A stretch of DNA of 64,000 nt from Flavobacterium sp. J372 (GTDB lineage: Bacteria > Bacteroidota > Bacteroidia > Flavobacteriales > Flavobacteriaceae). The stretch is from contig NZ_JAJOMZ010000004.1 in assembly GCF_024699965.1 (NCBI RefSeq), positions 1,982,001 through 2,046,000 of the forward strand, given 5' to 3'. Position 1 is the stretch's first letter; each line of letters starts with the position of its first letter. The position numbers and the translations under genes are program-made. The notes under the pieces were generated by a model. The model was not told the origin of the DNA, did not search any database, and saw only the letters and a program-made list of their open reading frames with translations. Positions 18,918 to 27,017 of this stretch are shown in pieces.

Positions 18918-18941
18918 AAACCGCTGTATTTACAGCGGTTT
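18918..18941 (-). terminator. terminator of purC
   Basis: Perfect 11-bp stem AAACCGCTGTA / TACAGCGGTTT with a 2-nt centre, followed on the minus strand by TTTTTATTTT. It lies 20 nt beyond the purC stop. Confidence 0.82.
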
Positions 18942-18960
18942 CAAATATTTTTTAGTTTGA

Positions 18961-19911
18961 TTATTTACTCAGGAAATTTTTTACATTTTTATCAATCCTC
19001 GAGTGAATGTCATTAGCATCCGCTTTTCCAAATTTCTCACCAATTATATTTTCATACAGCTCAATATATCTTTCGCTAACACTTTCGATATACTCATCTG
19101 TCATTTCTGGTATCTGCTGTCCTTCTTTTCCCTGAAAGCCGTTTGCAATAAGCCACTGGCGTACAAACTCTTTTGAAAGTTGTTTTTGCTGCTCACCGCT
19201 GTTTTGGCGCTGTTCATAACCATCAGCATAAAAATAGCGTGAAGAGTCGGGCGTGTGAATTTCGTCAATCAAAACAATTTTGCCGTCTTTAGTTTTGCCG
19301 AATTCATACTTTGTATCAACTAATATCAATCCGCGTGAGGCAGCAATTTCAGTCCCTTTTTCAAATAGTGCCCGGGTGTACTTTTCAAGAATGGTATATT
19401 CTTCTTCAGAAACTATACCTTTGGTAATAATATCTGCTCTTGAAATGTCAGCATCATGTTCACCATTGTCAGCTTTTGTGGTAGGTGTAATAATAGGTGA
19501 AGTGAACCTGTCATTTTCTTTCATTCCTTCCGGCAGTTCCACACCACAAAGAACTCGTTTTCCGGCAGCATATTCACGGGCTGCATGGCCGGAGAGGTAA
19601 CCGCGTATCACCATCTCAACCTTAAAAGGCTCACACAAGTGGCCCACGGCAACGTTAGGGTCAGGGGTGTCAATAAGCCAGTTGGGAACAATATCTTCGG
19701 TAAGGCGCATAAACTTTGTCGCAATCTGGTTAAGTATCTGCCCTTTGTATGGTATGCCTTTTGGCAGCACTACGTCAAAAGCCGATAGTCTGTCGGTTGC
19801 TACCATTACCAAAAGTTCGTCGTTAATATTATAAACATCGCGCACTTTGCCGCGGTAAACAGATTTCTGGCCAGGAAAATTAAAATCAGTAGTTGTGATG
19901 GTGTTCATCAT
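18961..19911 (-). CDS. purC: phosphoribosylaminoimidazole-succinocarboxamide synthase
   Basis: 316 residues, the long form of SAICAR synthase found in Bacteroidota and eukaryote-like lineages. It joins CAIR and aspartate using ATP in purine synthesis. Recognisable stretches: Y-R-G-K-V-R-D-V-Y near residue 20, [10 protein letters not shown] near 40, V-R-G-Y-L-S-G-H-A near 105, D-T-K-Y-E-F-G near 200 and [13 protein letters not shown] near 215, the signature of the family. It begins with two Met codons; either could start translation. A near-match promoter (TATCTTCG on the minus strand, 19941-19948) lies about 30 nt upstream. It stands alone, not in a pur operon. Confidence 0.97.
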   Translation of the reverse strand: MMNTITTTDFNFPGQKSVYRGKVRDVYNINDELLVMVATDRLSAFDVVLPKGIPYKGQILNQIATKFMRLTEDIVPNWLIDTPDPNVAVGHLCEPFKVEMVIRGYLSGHAAREYAAGKRVLCGVELPEGMKENDRFTSPIITPTTKADNGEHDADISRADIITKGIVSEEEYTILEKYTRALFEKGTEIAASRGLILVDTKYEFGKTKDGKIVLIDEIHTPDSSRYFYADGYEQRQNSGEQQKQLSKEFVRQWLIANGFQGKEGQQIPEMTDEYIESVSERYIELYENIIGEKFGKADANDIHSRIDKNVKNFLSK

Positions 19912-19967
19912 TTTGTGTTGTTATTTGTTGTAGTTGTGTGCGAAGATACGAAGTATGGCAATATTAT

Positions 19968-20348
19968 TTATGCCCTGAGTTTATTGTATGTAGATAGTAC
20001 AGTATTTAAAAAGCATATCATTATTATCAACGCACACCCGTAAACTGTTGCAACAAACCAAATACCGTCTTCTAAAAAATAGGTTGCCGTGGTCACCACT
20101 AATAATACTCCGTTAATTATTGAAAATATCCTGTTTGGCTTGTATTGTAATACCAGAAGGATAACATATGAAGCAAAGCAAAACAGTAGTGCAATTATGA
20201 AAGGCAGATGTATATTTATATCCCAAGCCCAGCCAATAGTCCTGTTGATGCCCCACATACCGATATTTAGTCCAATAGTAGAATAGAGAAAGTATATAAG
20301 AAGTGCTGCAGGTAGCAGTACCAAAACGTATTTTAGTTTTTTTACCAT
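19968..20348 (-). CDS. four-helix membrane protein, unknown function
   Basis: 126 residues with four hydrophobic segments (about 5 to 27, 43 to 68, 73 to 92 and 96 to 118). No family recognised. Charged residues are few and lie in the loops (K-P-N-R, E-D-G). It lies between purC and a lipocalin-like lipoprotein gene on the same strand; the 53-nt gap from the latter would allow cotranscription. Confidence 0.65.
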   Translation of the reverse strand: MVKKLKYVLVLLPAALLIYFLYSTIGLNIGMWGINRTIGWAWDINIHLPFIIALLFCFASYVILLVLQYKPNRIFSIINGVLLVVTTATYFLEDGIWFVATVYGCALIIMICFLNTVLSTYNKLRA

Positions 20349-20401
20349 TAATTTACTTATAAGAACCTAAGAAGCTCAAAACTTAATATATGAAATTTAC
20401 G

Positions 20402-20809
20402 TTACTGCTTAGTATATTCTGTTACAGGTAAATTTGGTTGCGAAAAATGTACCCTAAGCTGAAGCTTGGTAGCACTTAGCGACAAAATCTTGTACTGCAA
20501 TGGTACTCCTCCCGGCGAATCTAAAGTAATAATATCGTTGTTTACAGTATATGTACCTTCATATGTACTACTTGTACAAGGTGTATACCCAGTGACTACC
20601 GTATGATAAAATTTACCGCTTAGCCTGAACTTTAATTTCTCACTTGATAAACAATCAGGCAAATTTGTTTGCCCTATTATATCTGTGGCAACCCATTCGC
20701 CTACAATTGCAGGGTCAATAGACAGCGGTGCGCCGCCTGTATCATTATTGTCATCATCACTGCAGCCTAAAAATGCAACAGAGATTATAAGTAAAAATAA
20801 TCTTTTCAT
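20402..20809 (-). CDS. lipocalin-like lipoprotein
   Basis: About 135 residues from the ATG at 20809 (a second Met codon precedes it). A lipoprotein signal ends F-L-G-C, followed by an Asp/Asn-rich linker typical of Bacteroidota surface lipoproteins. The domain begins I-V-G-E-W-V-A-T-D and later has Y-E-G-T-Y-T-V-N-N-D-I-I-T-L, the pattern of small Bacteroidota lipocalin-like domains (G-x-W near the start of a beta-barrel). Two Cys residues (P-D-C-L and T-P-C-T) could form a disulfide. Ligand unknown. Confidence 0.75.
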   Translation of the reverse strand: MKRLFLLIISVAFLGCSDDDNNDTGGAPLSIDPAIVGEWVATDIIGQTNLPDCLSSEKLKFRLSGKFYHTVVTGYTPCTSSTYEGTYTVNNDIITLDSPGGVPLQYKILSLSATKLQLRVHFSQPNLPVTEYTKQ

Positions 20810-20853
20810 CAAGTATCTGAATTTAGTTAAGAATCTTAGGAGCTAAGCAGCTT

Positions 20854-21801
20854 TTAATCATGATTCTCAATACTCTTGTACGCTTCAATAATCTTCTTCA
20901 CAAGGCGGTGGCGCACAATGTCTTTATCGTCAAGATAAATAATGCCTACGCCTTCAACATTTTTCAGGATGAGCAACGCCTCTTTAAGCCCGGAAGTAGT
21001 ACGGCGCGGAAGGTCAACCTGCCCTGGGTCGCCCGTTATCATAAATTTGGCATTCTTGCCCATACGGGTAAGGAACATTTTCATCTGTGAGTGAGTGGTG
21101 TTCTGCGCTTCGTCGAGAATTACAAAAGCATTATCAAGCGTACGCCCGCGCATAAAGGCAAGCGGTGCAATCTGTATAATGCCTTTCAATATATAATCTT
21201 CAAGCGACTGCGGCGGAATCATATCGCGCAGTGCGTCATAAAGCGGCTGCATATACGGGTCAAGCTTTTCCTTCATGTCACCCGGTAGGAACCCCAGGTT
21301 TTCACCGGCTTCAACAGCGGGGCGGGTAAGTATGATACGGCGCACCTGTTTTTCTTTAAGCGCTTTTACGGCAAGGGCAACTCCTGTATAGGTTTTACCG
21401 GTACCTGCAGGGCCAACGGCAAACACCATATCATTCTTCGCCATATAATCCACAAGCTTTTGCTGGTTGGGCGTCATGGCCTTTATGAGCTTTCCGCCAA
21501 CGCCGTGCACCAGTATCTTGTCGCTCGGATCCATCTGCTCAACCTGGCTGTCGCTTTGTATCACGCGCTCAATAACATTATCATCAATATTATTGTAGCG
21601 CGAAAAATGCAGCATCAGGCGTTTGAAGCGTTTCTCAAACTCATCAAGAATCTCTGCTTCGCCGAAAGCTTTCAGTGTGGTTCCGCGGGCAACAATTTTA
21701 AGTTTTGGGTAATATTTTTTTATGGTTTCAAGGTGGGCATCCTGTGCACCCCAGAAATCTTTTGGCGCAATGCCGTCAAGTTCGATAGTTCTTTCGTTCA
21801 A
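20854..21801 (-). CDS. phoH: PhoH family ATPase
   Basis: 315 residues. An N-terminal domain (about 1 to 95) with KH-like features precedes the ATPase domain: Walker A G-P-A-G-T-G-K-T at 130-137, Walker B V-I-L-D-E at about 227-231, and the family segment R-P-A-V-E-A-G-E-N-L-G-F-L-P-G-D. PhoH proteins are cytoplasmic ATPases, often paired with YbeY, linked to RNA metabolism; the exact job is unsettled. It is divergent from the SAM hydroxide adenosyltransferase gene with about 100 nt between them. Confidence 0.93.
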   Translation of the reverse strand: MNERTIELDGIAPKDFWGAQDAHLETIKKYYPKLKIVARGTTLKAFGEAEILDEFEKRFKRLMLHFSRYNNIDDNVIERVIQSDSQVEQMDPSDKILVHGVGGKLIKAMTPNQQKLVDYMAKNDMVFAVGPAGTGKTYTGVALAVKALKEKQVRRIILTRPAVEAGENLGFLPGDMKEKLDPYMQPLYDALRDMIPPQSLEDYILKGIIQIAPLAFMRGRTLDNAFVILDEAQNTTHSQMKMFLTRMGKNAKFMITGDPGQVDLPRRTTSGLKEALLILKNVEGVGIIYLDDKDIVRHRLVKKIIEAYKSIENHD

Positions 21802-21843
21802 AAGAGGTAGTGTTTTAATTAAAGAATGTAGCCATTAAATTAG

Positions 21844-21851
21844 TAGCTTTG
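21844..21851 (+). promoter_or_regulatory. -7 box TAGCTTTG
   Basis: Full TAnnTTTG match 54 nt upstream of ATG 21906, predicting transcription from about 21857. It lies after an earlier ATG at 21849, which is therefore unlikely to be used. Confidence 0.55.
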
Positions 21852-21905
21852 CATTCAAATTTAGTGATTTTTCATAACCACTTTTTAAAAGTTTTACACA
21901 ATTTT

Positions 21906-22733
21906 ATGTCAGTTATCACCCTTACAACCGACTTCGGGCTGCGCGACCATTTTGTGGGTGCGCTGAAGGGTAAGATAATTTCTGAGTATCAGGAGGCTAC
22001 TATAATTGACATATCCCATCATGTAGATTTATTTAACGTGCCTGAGGCCAGCTACATAGTTGGGGCGGCATATAGCAGTTTCCCGAAGGGTACTGTGCAT
22101 CTTATAGGAGTGGATTGCGAACTTACGCCTGAAACCCGCCATGTGGCAATGCAATGGAATGACCACTATTTTATTTGTGCTGATAACGGTATACTGAGCA
22201 TACTCACCCAAAAGATTCTTCCGCAGAAGATAGTAGAGATAAACATACACGACCGCCTGCCTGACGGCTGCGTGGCGATGGATGTATTTGTTACCGTGGC
22301 CTGCCATCTGGCCAAGGGTGGTGCGCTAAGTGTAATTGGCCGTGAAATAATAGCACTGAAAGAGACAGCCGACCTGAACGCGGCGCCTGCATCAGATAAT
22401 AGCTTTATTAAAGGGTATATCATCTATATAGACCACTTTGGCAACTGCGTGACCAACATCACCAAAAAAATGGTGAAAGAAGTGGGTAAGGGCCGTGATT
22501 TTGAAATCACCTTCAGCAACAAGAGTATTAAGTCGGTTAAGCAGCGCTACTCAGATTTTAAGGTGAATGACCGTTACTCACTAAAAGATTACGAAGGGGA
22601 GAAGCTCGCGCTGTTTAATGAAGCCGGTTTCCTTGAGATTGCTATTTATAAGAGCAATCCGCTCACGGTAGGCACGGCAAAAACCTTGTTGGGGCTCAAG
22701 TACCGGGATGCGGTGCAGGTGGTGTTTAAGTAA
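21906..22733 (+). CDS. SAM hydroxide adenosyltransferase (DUF62 family)
   Basis: 275 residues from ATG 21906; the earlier in-frame start at 21849 coincides with the promoter and gives a poor N-terminus. The sequence opens I-T-L-T-T-D-F-G-L-R-D-H-F, the signature of the family that contains fluorinase, chlorinase and the common SAM hydrolases, and later has V-D-C-E, D-N-G-I-L and I-D-H-F-G-N-C-V-T-N. Ordinary members split S-adenosylmethionine to adenosine and methionine using a water-derived hydroxide. It is divergent from phoH; as I recall this pairing is frequent in Bacteroidota. Confidence 0.92.
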   Translation: MSVITLTTDFGLRDHFVGALKGKIISEYQEATIIDISHHVDLFNVPEASYIVGAAYSSFPKGTVHLIGVDCELTPETRHVAMQWNDHYFICADNGILSILTQKILPQKIVEINIHDRLPDGCVAMDVFVTVACHLAKGGALSVIGREIIALKETADLNAAPASDNSFIKGYIIYIDHFGNCVTNITKKMVKEVGKGRDFEITFSNKSIKSVKQRYSDFKVNDRYSLKDYEGEKLALFNEAGFLEIAIYKSNPLTVGTAKTLLGLKYRDAVQVVFK

Positions 22734-22764
22734 GTTACGGGTTGTGTGTTACGGTTGTGAGTTC

Positions 22765-22804
22765 GAGCGCAGTCGAGGACAAAAACAGCATCCTGACTGC
22801 GCTC
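22765..22804. repeat. short palindromic repeat
   Basis: GAGCGCAGTC at 22765-22774 and its perfect complement GACTGCGCTC at 22795-22804, in a wider context (TTCGAGCGCAGTCGAGG) that recalls the small dispersed repeats of many Bacteroidota. It lies between genes and could form a hairpin at the 3' end of the DUF62 transcript. Confidence 0.65.
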
Positions 22805-22856
22805 AAAGTGACAATAGAAAAATAGTCAAATAGACAATATAAAATAATAAATCAGA

Positions 22857-23153
22857 ATGTTTGTACGTATTGTAAAAATGGATTTTCATGAAGATAAGAT
22901 TGAGCCGTTTCTTGCTAATTTTGAGCAGGTGAAGCAGCATATACGAAACTTCCCCGGAAACCGTTTCTTAGAACTGTACCGTGACAGGAACAATCCGTGC
23001 ATATTCTTCACCTACAGCTATTGGGAGAGGGAAGAAGACCTTGAAAATTACCGGAAGTCCGACCTGTTTTGTGAAGTTTGGTCGTACACAAAGCCATTCT
23101 TCAAAAATAAAGCGGAAGCCTGGAGCGTTGACAAATTAGTCACCCTTGAATAA
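22857..23153 (+). CDS. antibiotic-biosynthesis-monooxygenase-like (ABM) protein
   Basis: 98 residues, a single small ferredoxin-like domain: F-V-R-I-V-K-M-D-F-H at the start, F-L-E-L-Y-R-D in the middle, and F-F-T-Y-S-Y-W then D-L-E-N-Y-R-K-S-D-L-F at the end. These dimeric proteins include quinol monooxygenases and haem-degrading relatives, but many have no known substrate. The haem-binding pattern of IsdG is not evident. The gene follows the palindromic repeat and precedes the gldFG promoter, so it is probably transcribed alone. Confidence 0.82.
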   Translation: MFVRIVKMDFHEDKIEPFLANFEQVKQHIRNFPGNRFLELYRDRNNPCIFFTYSYWEREEDLENYRKSDLFCEVWSYTKPFFKNKAEAWSVDKLVTLE

Positions 23154-23159
23154 TTGCGG

Positions 23160-23190
23160 TTGCGCGTTCGTACTGAACTTTATAACTTTG
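23160..23190 (+). promoter_or_regulatory. TTG / TAACTTTG promoter of gldFG
   Basis: TTG at 23160-23162 and TAACTTTG at 23183-23190 with a 20-nt spacer, a good Bacteroidota -33/-7 pair, 29 nt before the TTG start of gldF. Confidence 0.7.
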
Positions 23191-23218
23191 GACATTTAAA
23201 CTTAAAAACTAAAATAGT

Positions 23219-23943
23219 TTGAAAGCATTACTCTTACGCGAGATAAAATCCTTCTTCGGTTCGCCGATAGGGTATCTTGTCATCGCTATATTTTTACTGC
23301 TCAATGGGCTTTTCCTTTGGGTTTTCCCGGGAGAATTTAACCTTCTTGACAGTGGCTTTGCCGACCTTAGCCCGTTCTTTACCATTTCGCCATGGATATT
23401 GATTTTCCTAATCCCGGCAGTAACCATGCGCAGCTTTGCCGACGAAAAAAACAGGGTACAATTGAGCTGCTTTTCACAAAGCCATTGACTGTCTGGGAAA
23501 TCGTAAATGGCAAATTTTTCGGTGCTTTTATACTTATTTTGCTGGCACTGTTGCCAACTTTGATTTATGTATTTGTTCTTTCAGGTTTGGGCAATCCTCC
23601 GGGCAATATTGACCTTGGCAGTACGCTTGGCTCGTACTTTGGGCTTATGTTCCTTATTGCAGGCTATACGGCTATTGGCATATTTACATCAAGCCTTAGC
23701 GATAACCAGATTGTGGCGTTCATCGCATCGGTGTTCCTTTGCTTTTTGTTTTATTTCGGGTTTGAGGGCGCAGCGGGTTTAATGGGAGGTTCGGGTAGTA
23801 TCATTGCCATGTTCGGGATGGATTACCATTTTAAGAGCATGAGTCGGGGAGTGCTTGATACGCGTGACATCATCTACTTTATCAGTATTGCCGTGCTGTT
23901 CCTGTCGTTCACTGTGTACAAACTTAAAACACTGAAAGGATAA
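23219..23943 (+). CDS. gldF: GldF, gliding-motility ABC transporter permease (frameshifted)
   Basis: Start is TTG 23219, giving K-A-L-L-L-R-E-I-K-S-F-F-G-S-P-I-G-Y-L, the expected GldF N-terminus; no ATG fits. The protein of about 241 residues has six membrane helices and the ABC-2 permease segment F-A-D-E-K, then Q-G-T-I-E-L-L. The raw frame stops at 23488; adding one A to the A7 run at 23445-23451 joins it to the downstream frame that ends at 23943. Probable sequence error, since the remainder matches GldF over its full length. GldF and GldG, with the ATPase GldA, form a putative ABC transporter needed for gliding in Flavobacterium johnsoniae. GldA is not in this window. Its stop overlaps the gldG start codon by one base. 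Confidence 0.92.
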
Positions 23944-25629
23944 TGGAAACAGCAAAAAATAATAACCTGAAACAGCTGGGCATCATTATCATCGCGATAT
24001 TGGCGCTTAACTTTGCTGCACAGTATTTCTTTAAGCGTTTTGACCTTACACATGATAAACGCTATACATTATCTGAAACTACAGTAAATATTATTGACGG
24101 TGTACAGGAGCCGTTGTACATAGACGTTTTTCTTGAAGGGCAGTTCCCCGGAGAGTTTAAAAGGCTGCAGGACGAGACACGCCAGCTGCTGGAAGAATTC
24201 CATTCGCAAAACCCCAATATCATTTTCCAGTTTGTAAATCCTCTTGAAGAAGAGCAGGGCAGAGAAGAAGTGATGCGCCAGTTCTATGAGCGTGGCCTGA
24301 CCCCAATAAGCGTAACAGTTGATGACAAGGGCAAGCAAAGCCAGGAAATGGTTTTCCCGTGGGCAATTGCAACGTACAATGATAAAAGCACCAAGATACA
24401 GCTGCTGAAAAACATGATGGGTGCCAGTACCGCCGAGAAGGTGGTAAGCTCGGTACAGCACCTTGAGTATGCCGTGGTTGATGCCATAAATAAAGTGACA
24501 AAAGAAAAGCAGAAAAAGGTTGCAGTGCTTAAAGGTAACGGCGAACTGCACGACATCTTTATGGCCGACTTTATAAAGCAGGTACGTGAGAGTTATTTCA
24601 TTGGGACATTCACCATGGACTCTGTGGCAAAAGAACCCGCAGGAGGCTTTAAAATACCTCAATAGGTATGACCTGGTTGTGGTAGCTAAGCCAACGGTAC
24701 CTTTTAGTGAAGAAGAAAAGCAGGTGCTTGACCAGTATATTGTAAATGGCGGCAAAACGCTGTGGCTTACTGAAGCTGTGAATATTGAGATGGACAGCCT
24801 TTACAATGAAGCCGGGGCTACATTGGCGTACCCTCGTGATTTGGAACTGAATGATATGTTCTTTAAGTACGGCTTCAGGATAACTCCGGATATTATTAAA
24901 GATGAACAGGGCACGCCAATTAAGCTTGCAACGGGTGATCAGGGCAGCGGCACGCAATACCAGGACTATATGTGGAAGTATTCCCCGTTCATTTATCCTG
25001 AAAGTGATAACCCGATTGTGAAGAACATGAGTGGGATAAAGTTTGAGTTTGCCAACCCTATTGATACGCTTAAGAACAACATCAAAAAGACAGTACTCCT
25101 GCGTTCTTCGCAATACTCTAAGAAGGTTGGGGCTCCTACCCAGGTGAATCTTGAAATGGTCACCGAAGAAACCAGTCCGAAAGATTACCCTAACACAGGG
25201 AACATTCCGGTAGCGGTGCTGCTTGAGGGCAAATTCCATTCGGTATTTGAGAACAGGGTATTGCCATTTAAAGACCCGGCTTTTAAAACTACAGGTAAGT
25301 CAGGAAAGATGATAGTGATATCGGATGGTGATGTTATAAAGAATCAGCTCGACAAAAATAACCAGCCATTGGAGCTGGGCTATGATCGATGGACTAACAA
25401 TCTGTATGATAACAAAGAGTTCCTGATGAATTGCGTGAACTATTTGCTTGACGATACAGGCCTGATAAATATACGCGGTAAAGAAGTAGACCTGCCAATG
25501 CTCGATAAGCAGAAAGTATATGAAGAATACACAATGTCACAGTTCATAACTGTAGGTGCGCCATTGGCGGTATTGCTTGTTTTCGGGCTGCTTTTCACGT
25601 ACTTGCGCAAACGTAAATACAGCAAATAG
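23943..25629 (+). CDS. gldG: GldG, gliding-motility ABC transporter auxiliary protein (frameshifted)
   Basis: About 562 residues once corrected, the usual GldG length. One membrane helix near the N-terminus (about 13 to 32), a large extracytoplasmic domain (about 40 to 520) of the ABC-transporter auxiliary type, and a C-terminal helix ending in L-R-K-R-K. The raw frame ends at 24665. Removing one C from the CCC at 24636-24638 gives V-A-K-E-P-Q-E-A-L-K-Y-L and continues to 25629. Probable sequence error. It overlaps the gldF stop (TAATG), showing translational coupling. Confidence 0.92.
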
Positions 25630-25642
25630 TGTTAATAAATTA

Positions 25643-25675
25643 TTTGCCAAAATTAATTTGATTACGATATATTTG
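25643..25675 (+). promoter_or_regulatory. TTTG / TATATTTG promoter of dnaN
   Basis: TTTG at 25643-25646 and TATATTTG at 25668-25675, spacer 21 nt, a good Bacteroidota promoter about 46 nt before the dnaN ATG. So dnaN has its own promoter rather than relying on gldFG. Confidence 0.7.
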
Positions 25676-25721
25676 TGAAACGGAAAGCTGTATAGTTTTA
25701 CCATTAAATACAAAAACATAG

Positions 25722-26840
25722 ATGAAATTTATAGTATCAAGCTCATACCTGCTTAAGCAGCTACAGGTTTTAGGAAGCGTTATCAACAGTAACAACACCC
25801 TGCCTATACTTGACAACTTTTTATTTGAGCTGAACAACAATGCGCTGACTGTTTCGGCGTCAGATTTGGAGACTACCATGTCGGCTACGTTAGAGATCGA
25901 CTCTGACAGTGTTGGCAGCGTGGCAGTACCTGCCAAACTTTTACTTGAAACACTTAAGACATTTCCTGAACAGCCGCTTACTTTCACGGTAGAAGACAAC
26001 AATACTATCGAGATAAGCTCAAACTCAGGTAAATATGCGCTGGCATATGCTTCAGGTGATGAGTTCCCGAAGGCTGTAACGCTTGAAGACCCGTCGGTTA
26101 CCGTTGTGCCTGCTGAGGTATTGGCAACCGCTGTGAGCAAGACTATCTTCGCTGCCGGTAATGATGACTTGAGGCCGGTAATGTCGGGCGTATTCTTCCA
26201 GTTTTCTCCTGAAGGGCTTACGTTTGTGGCTACTGATGCCCACAAGCTGGTAAAATACCAGAGAACAGACGTAACAGCGTCTCAGGTGGCAGATTTCATT
26301 ATGCCTAAAAAGCCGCTTAATATCCTGAAAGGTATACTTTCAACAAGTGATGCTGAGGTTAAGATTGAATATAACGATTCTAATGCTACATTCTCTTTTG
26401 ATAATTATGTGCTTACCTGCCGCTTAATTGATGGTAAGTATCCTAACTATGAGGCTGTTATTCCGAAAGAGAATCCTAATAAACTTCTTATAAGTCGCGG
26501 GCAGTTCCAGAGTTCCGTACGCCGTGTTGCTATCTTCTCAAACAAAACTACACACCAGATTCGCCTTAAGATTGCCGGCGCAGAGCTGAACATTTCGGCT
26601 GAAGACATTGACTACTCAAACAAAGCTGAAGAAAGACTGACGTGTGATTACCAGGGTGATGACATGCAGATTGGCTTCAACTCCCGTTTCCTTACCGAAA
26701 TGCTGAGCAACCTGCAGAGCGATGAGATCATGCTGGAAATGTCTCTGCCAAACCGCGCGGGCATACTTACTCCGGTTGACGGCCTGGATGAAGGCGAAAC
26801 CGTTACAATGCTGGTAATGCCGGTAATGCTGAATAATTAG
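25722..26840 (+). CDS. dnaN: DNA polymerase III beta subunit (sliding clamp)
   Basis: 372 residues, the normal length, with the three clamp domains. Recognisable stretches: M-K-F-I-V-S-S-S-Y-L-L at the start, N-N-T-L-P-I-L-D-N-F near residue 25, D-L-R-P-V-M-S-G-V near 150, T-D-A-H-K-L near 170, and the C-terminal P-V-M-L-N-N, where many clamps end in P-M-R-L or similar. The ring slides on DNA and holds the replicative polymerase. It is not next to dnaA or recF here; it lies after gldFG, as I believe it often does in Flavobacteriia. A palindromic repeat and a terminator follow. Confidence 0.97.
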   Translation: MKFIVSSSYLLKQLQVLGSVINSNNTLPILDNFLFELNNNALTVSASDLETTMSATLEIDSDSVGSVAVPAKLLLETLKTFPEQPLTFTVEDNNTIEISSNSGKYALAYASGDEFPKAVTLEDPSVTVVPAEVLATAVSKTIFAAGNDDLRPVMSGVFFQFSPEGLTFVATDAHKLVKYQRTDVTASQVADFIMPKKPLNILKGILSTSDAEVKIEYNDSNATFSFDNYVLTCRLIDGKYPNYEAVIPKENPNKLLISRGQFQSSVRRVAIFSNKTTHQIRLKIAGAELNISAEDIDYSNKAEERLTCDYQGDDMQIGFNSRFLTEMLSNLQSDEIMLEMSLPNRAGILTPVDGLDEGETVTMLVMPVMLNN

Positions 26841-26855
26841 TATATAGATTTTAGT

Positions 26856-26905
26856 ATTGAGTATTGAGAGATTGAAATGGGTTTGAGTAAATCTCAATAC
26901 TCAAT
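26856..26905. repeat. palindromic repeat after dnaN
   Basis: ATTGAGTATTGAGAGATT at 26856-26873 pairs with AATCTCAATACTCAAT at 26890-26905, apart from two extra bases in the first arm. It looks like a dispersed palindromic element of the kind also seen at 6774 and 59451, though with a different sequence. Confidence 0.65.
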
Positions 26906-26955
26906 TCTGATATCTCACATCCAATTAGCTATTTAACCAAGCCACTATATGTGAG

Positions 26956-26987
26956 AAAGCCGGTTCAGACTTCTGGACCGGCTTTTT
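26956..26987. terminator. bidirectional terminator
   Basis: Stem AAAGCCGGTTCA / TGGACCGGCTTT (one G-T pair) followed by TT, between the converging dnaN and nuclease-like genes. Confidence 0.8.
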
Positions 26988-27017
26988 GTTTGCTGCAAAT
27001 TCTTAAACACCGACAAG

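Noticed and set aside
24069..24755. A 228-residue minus-strand frame within gldG
   Set aside because: Shadow of gldG; no family features and the sense frame is well supported.
23392..25629. gldF and gldG as decayed pseudogenes
   Set aside because: Each has one homopolymer indel only, full family length otherwise, a good promoter and coupled start and stop.
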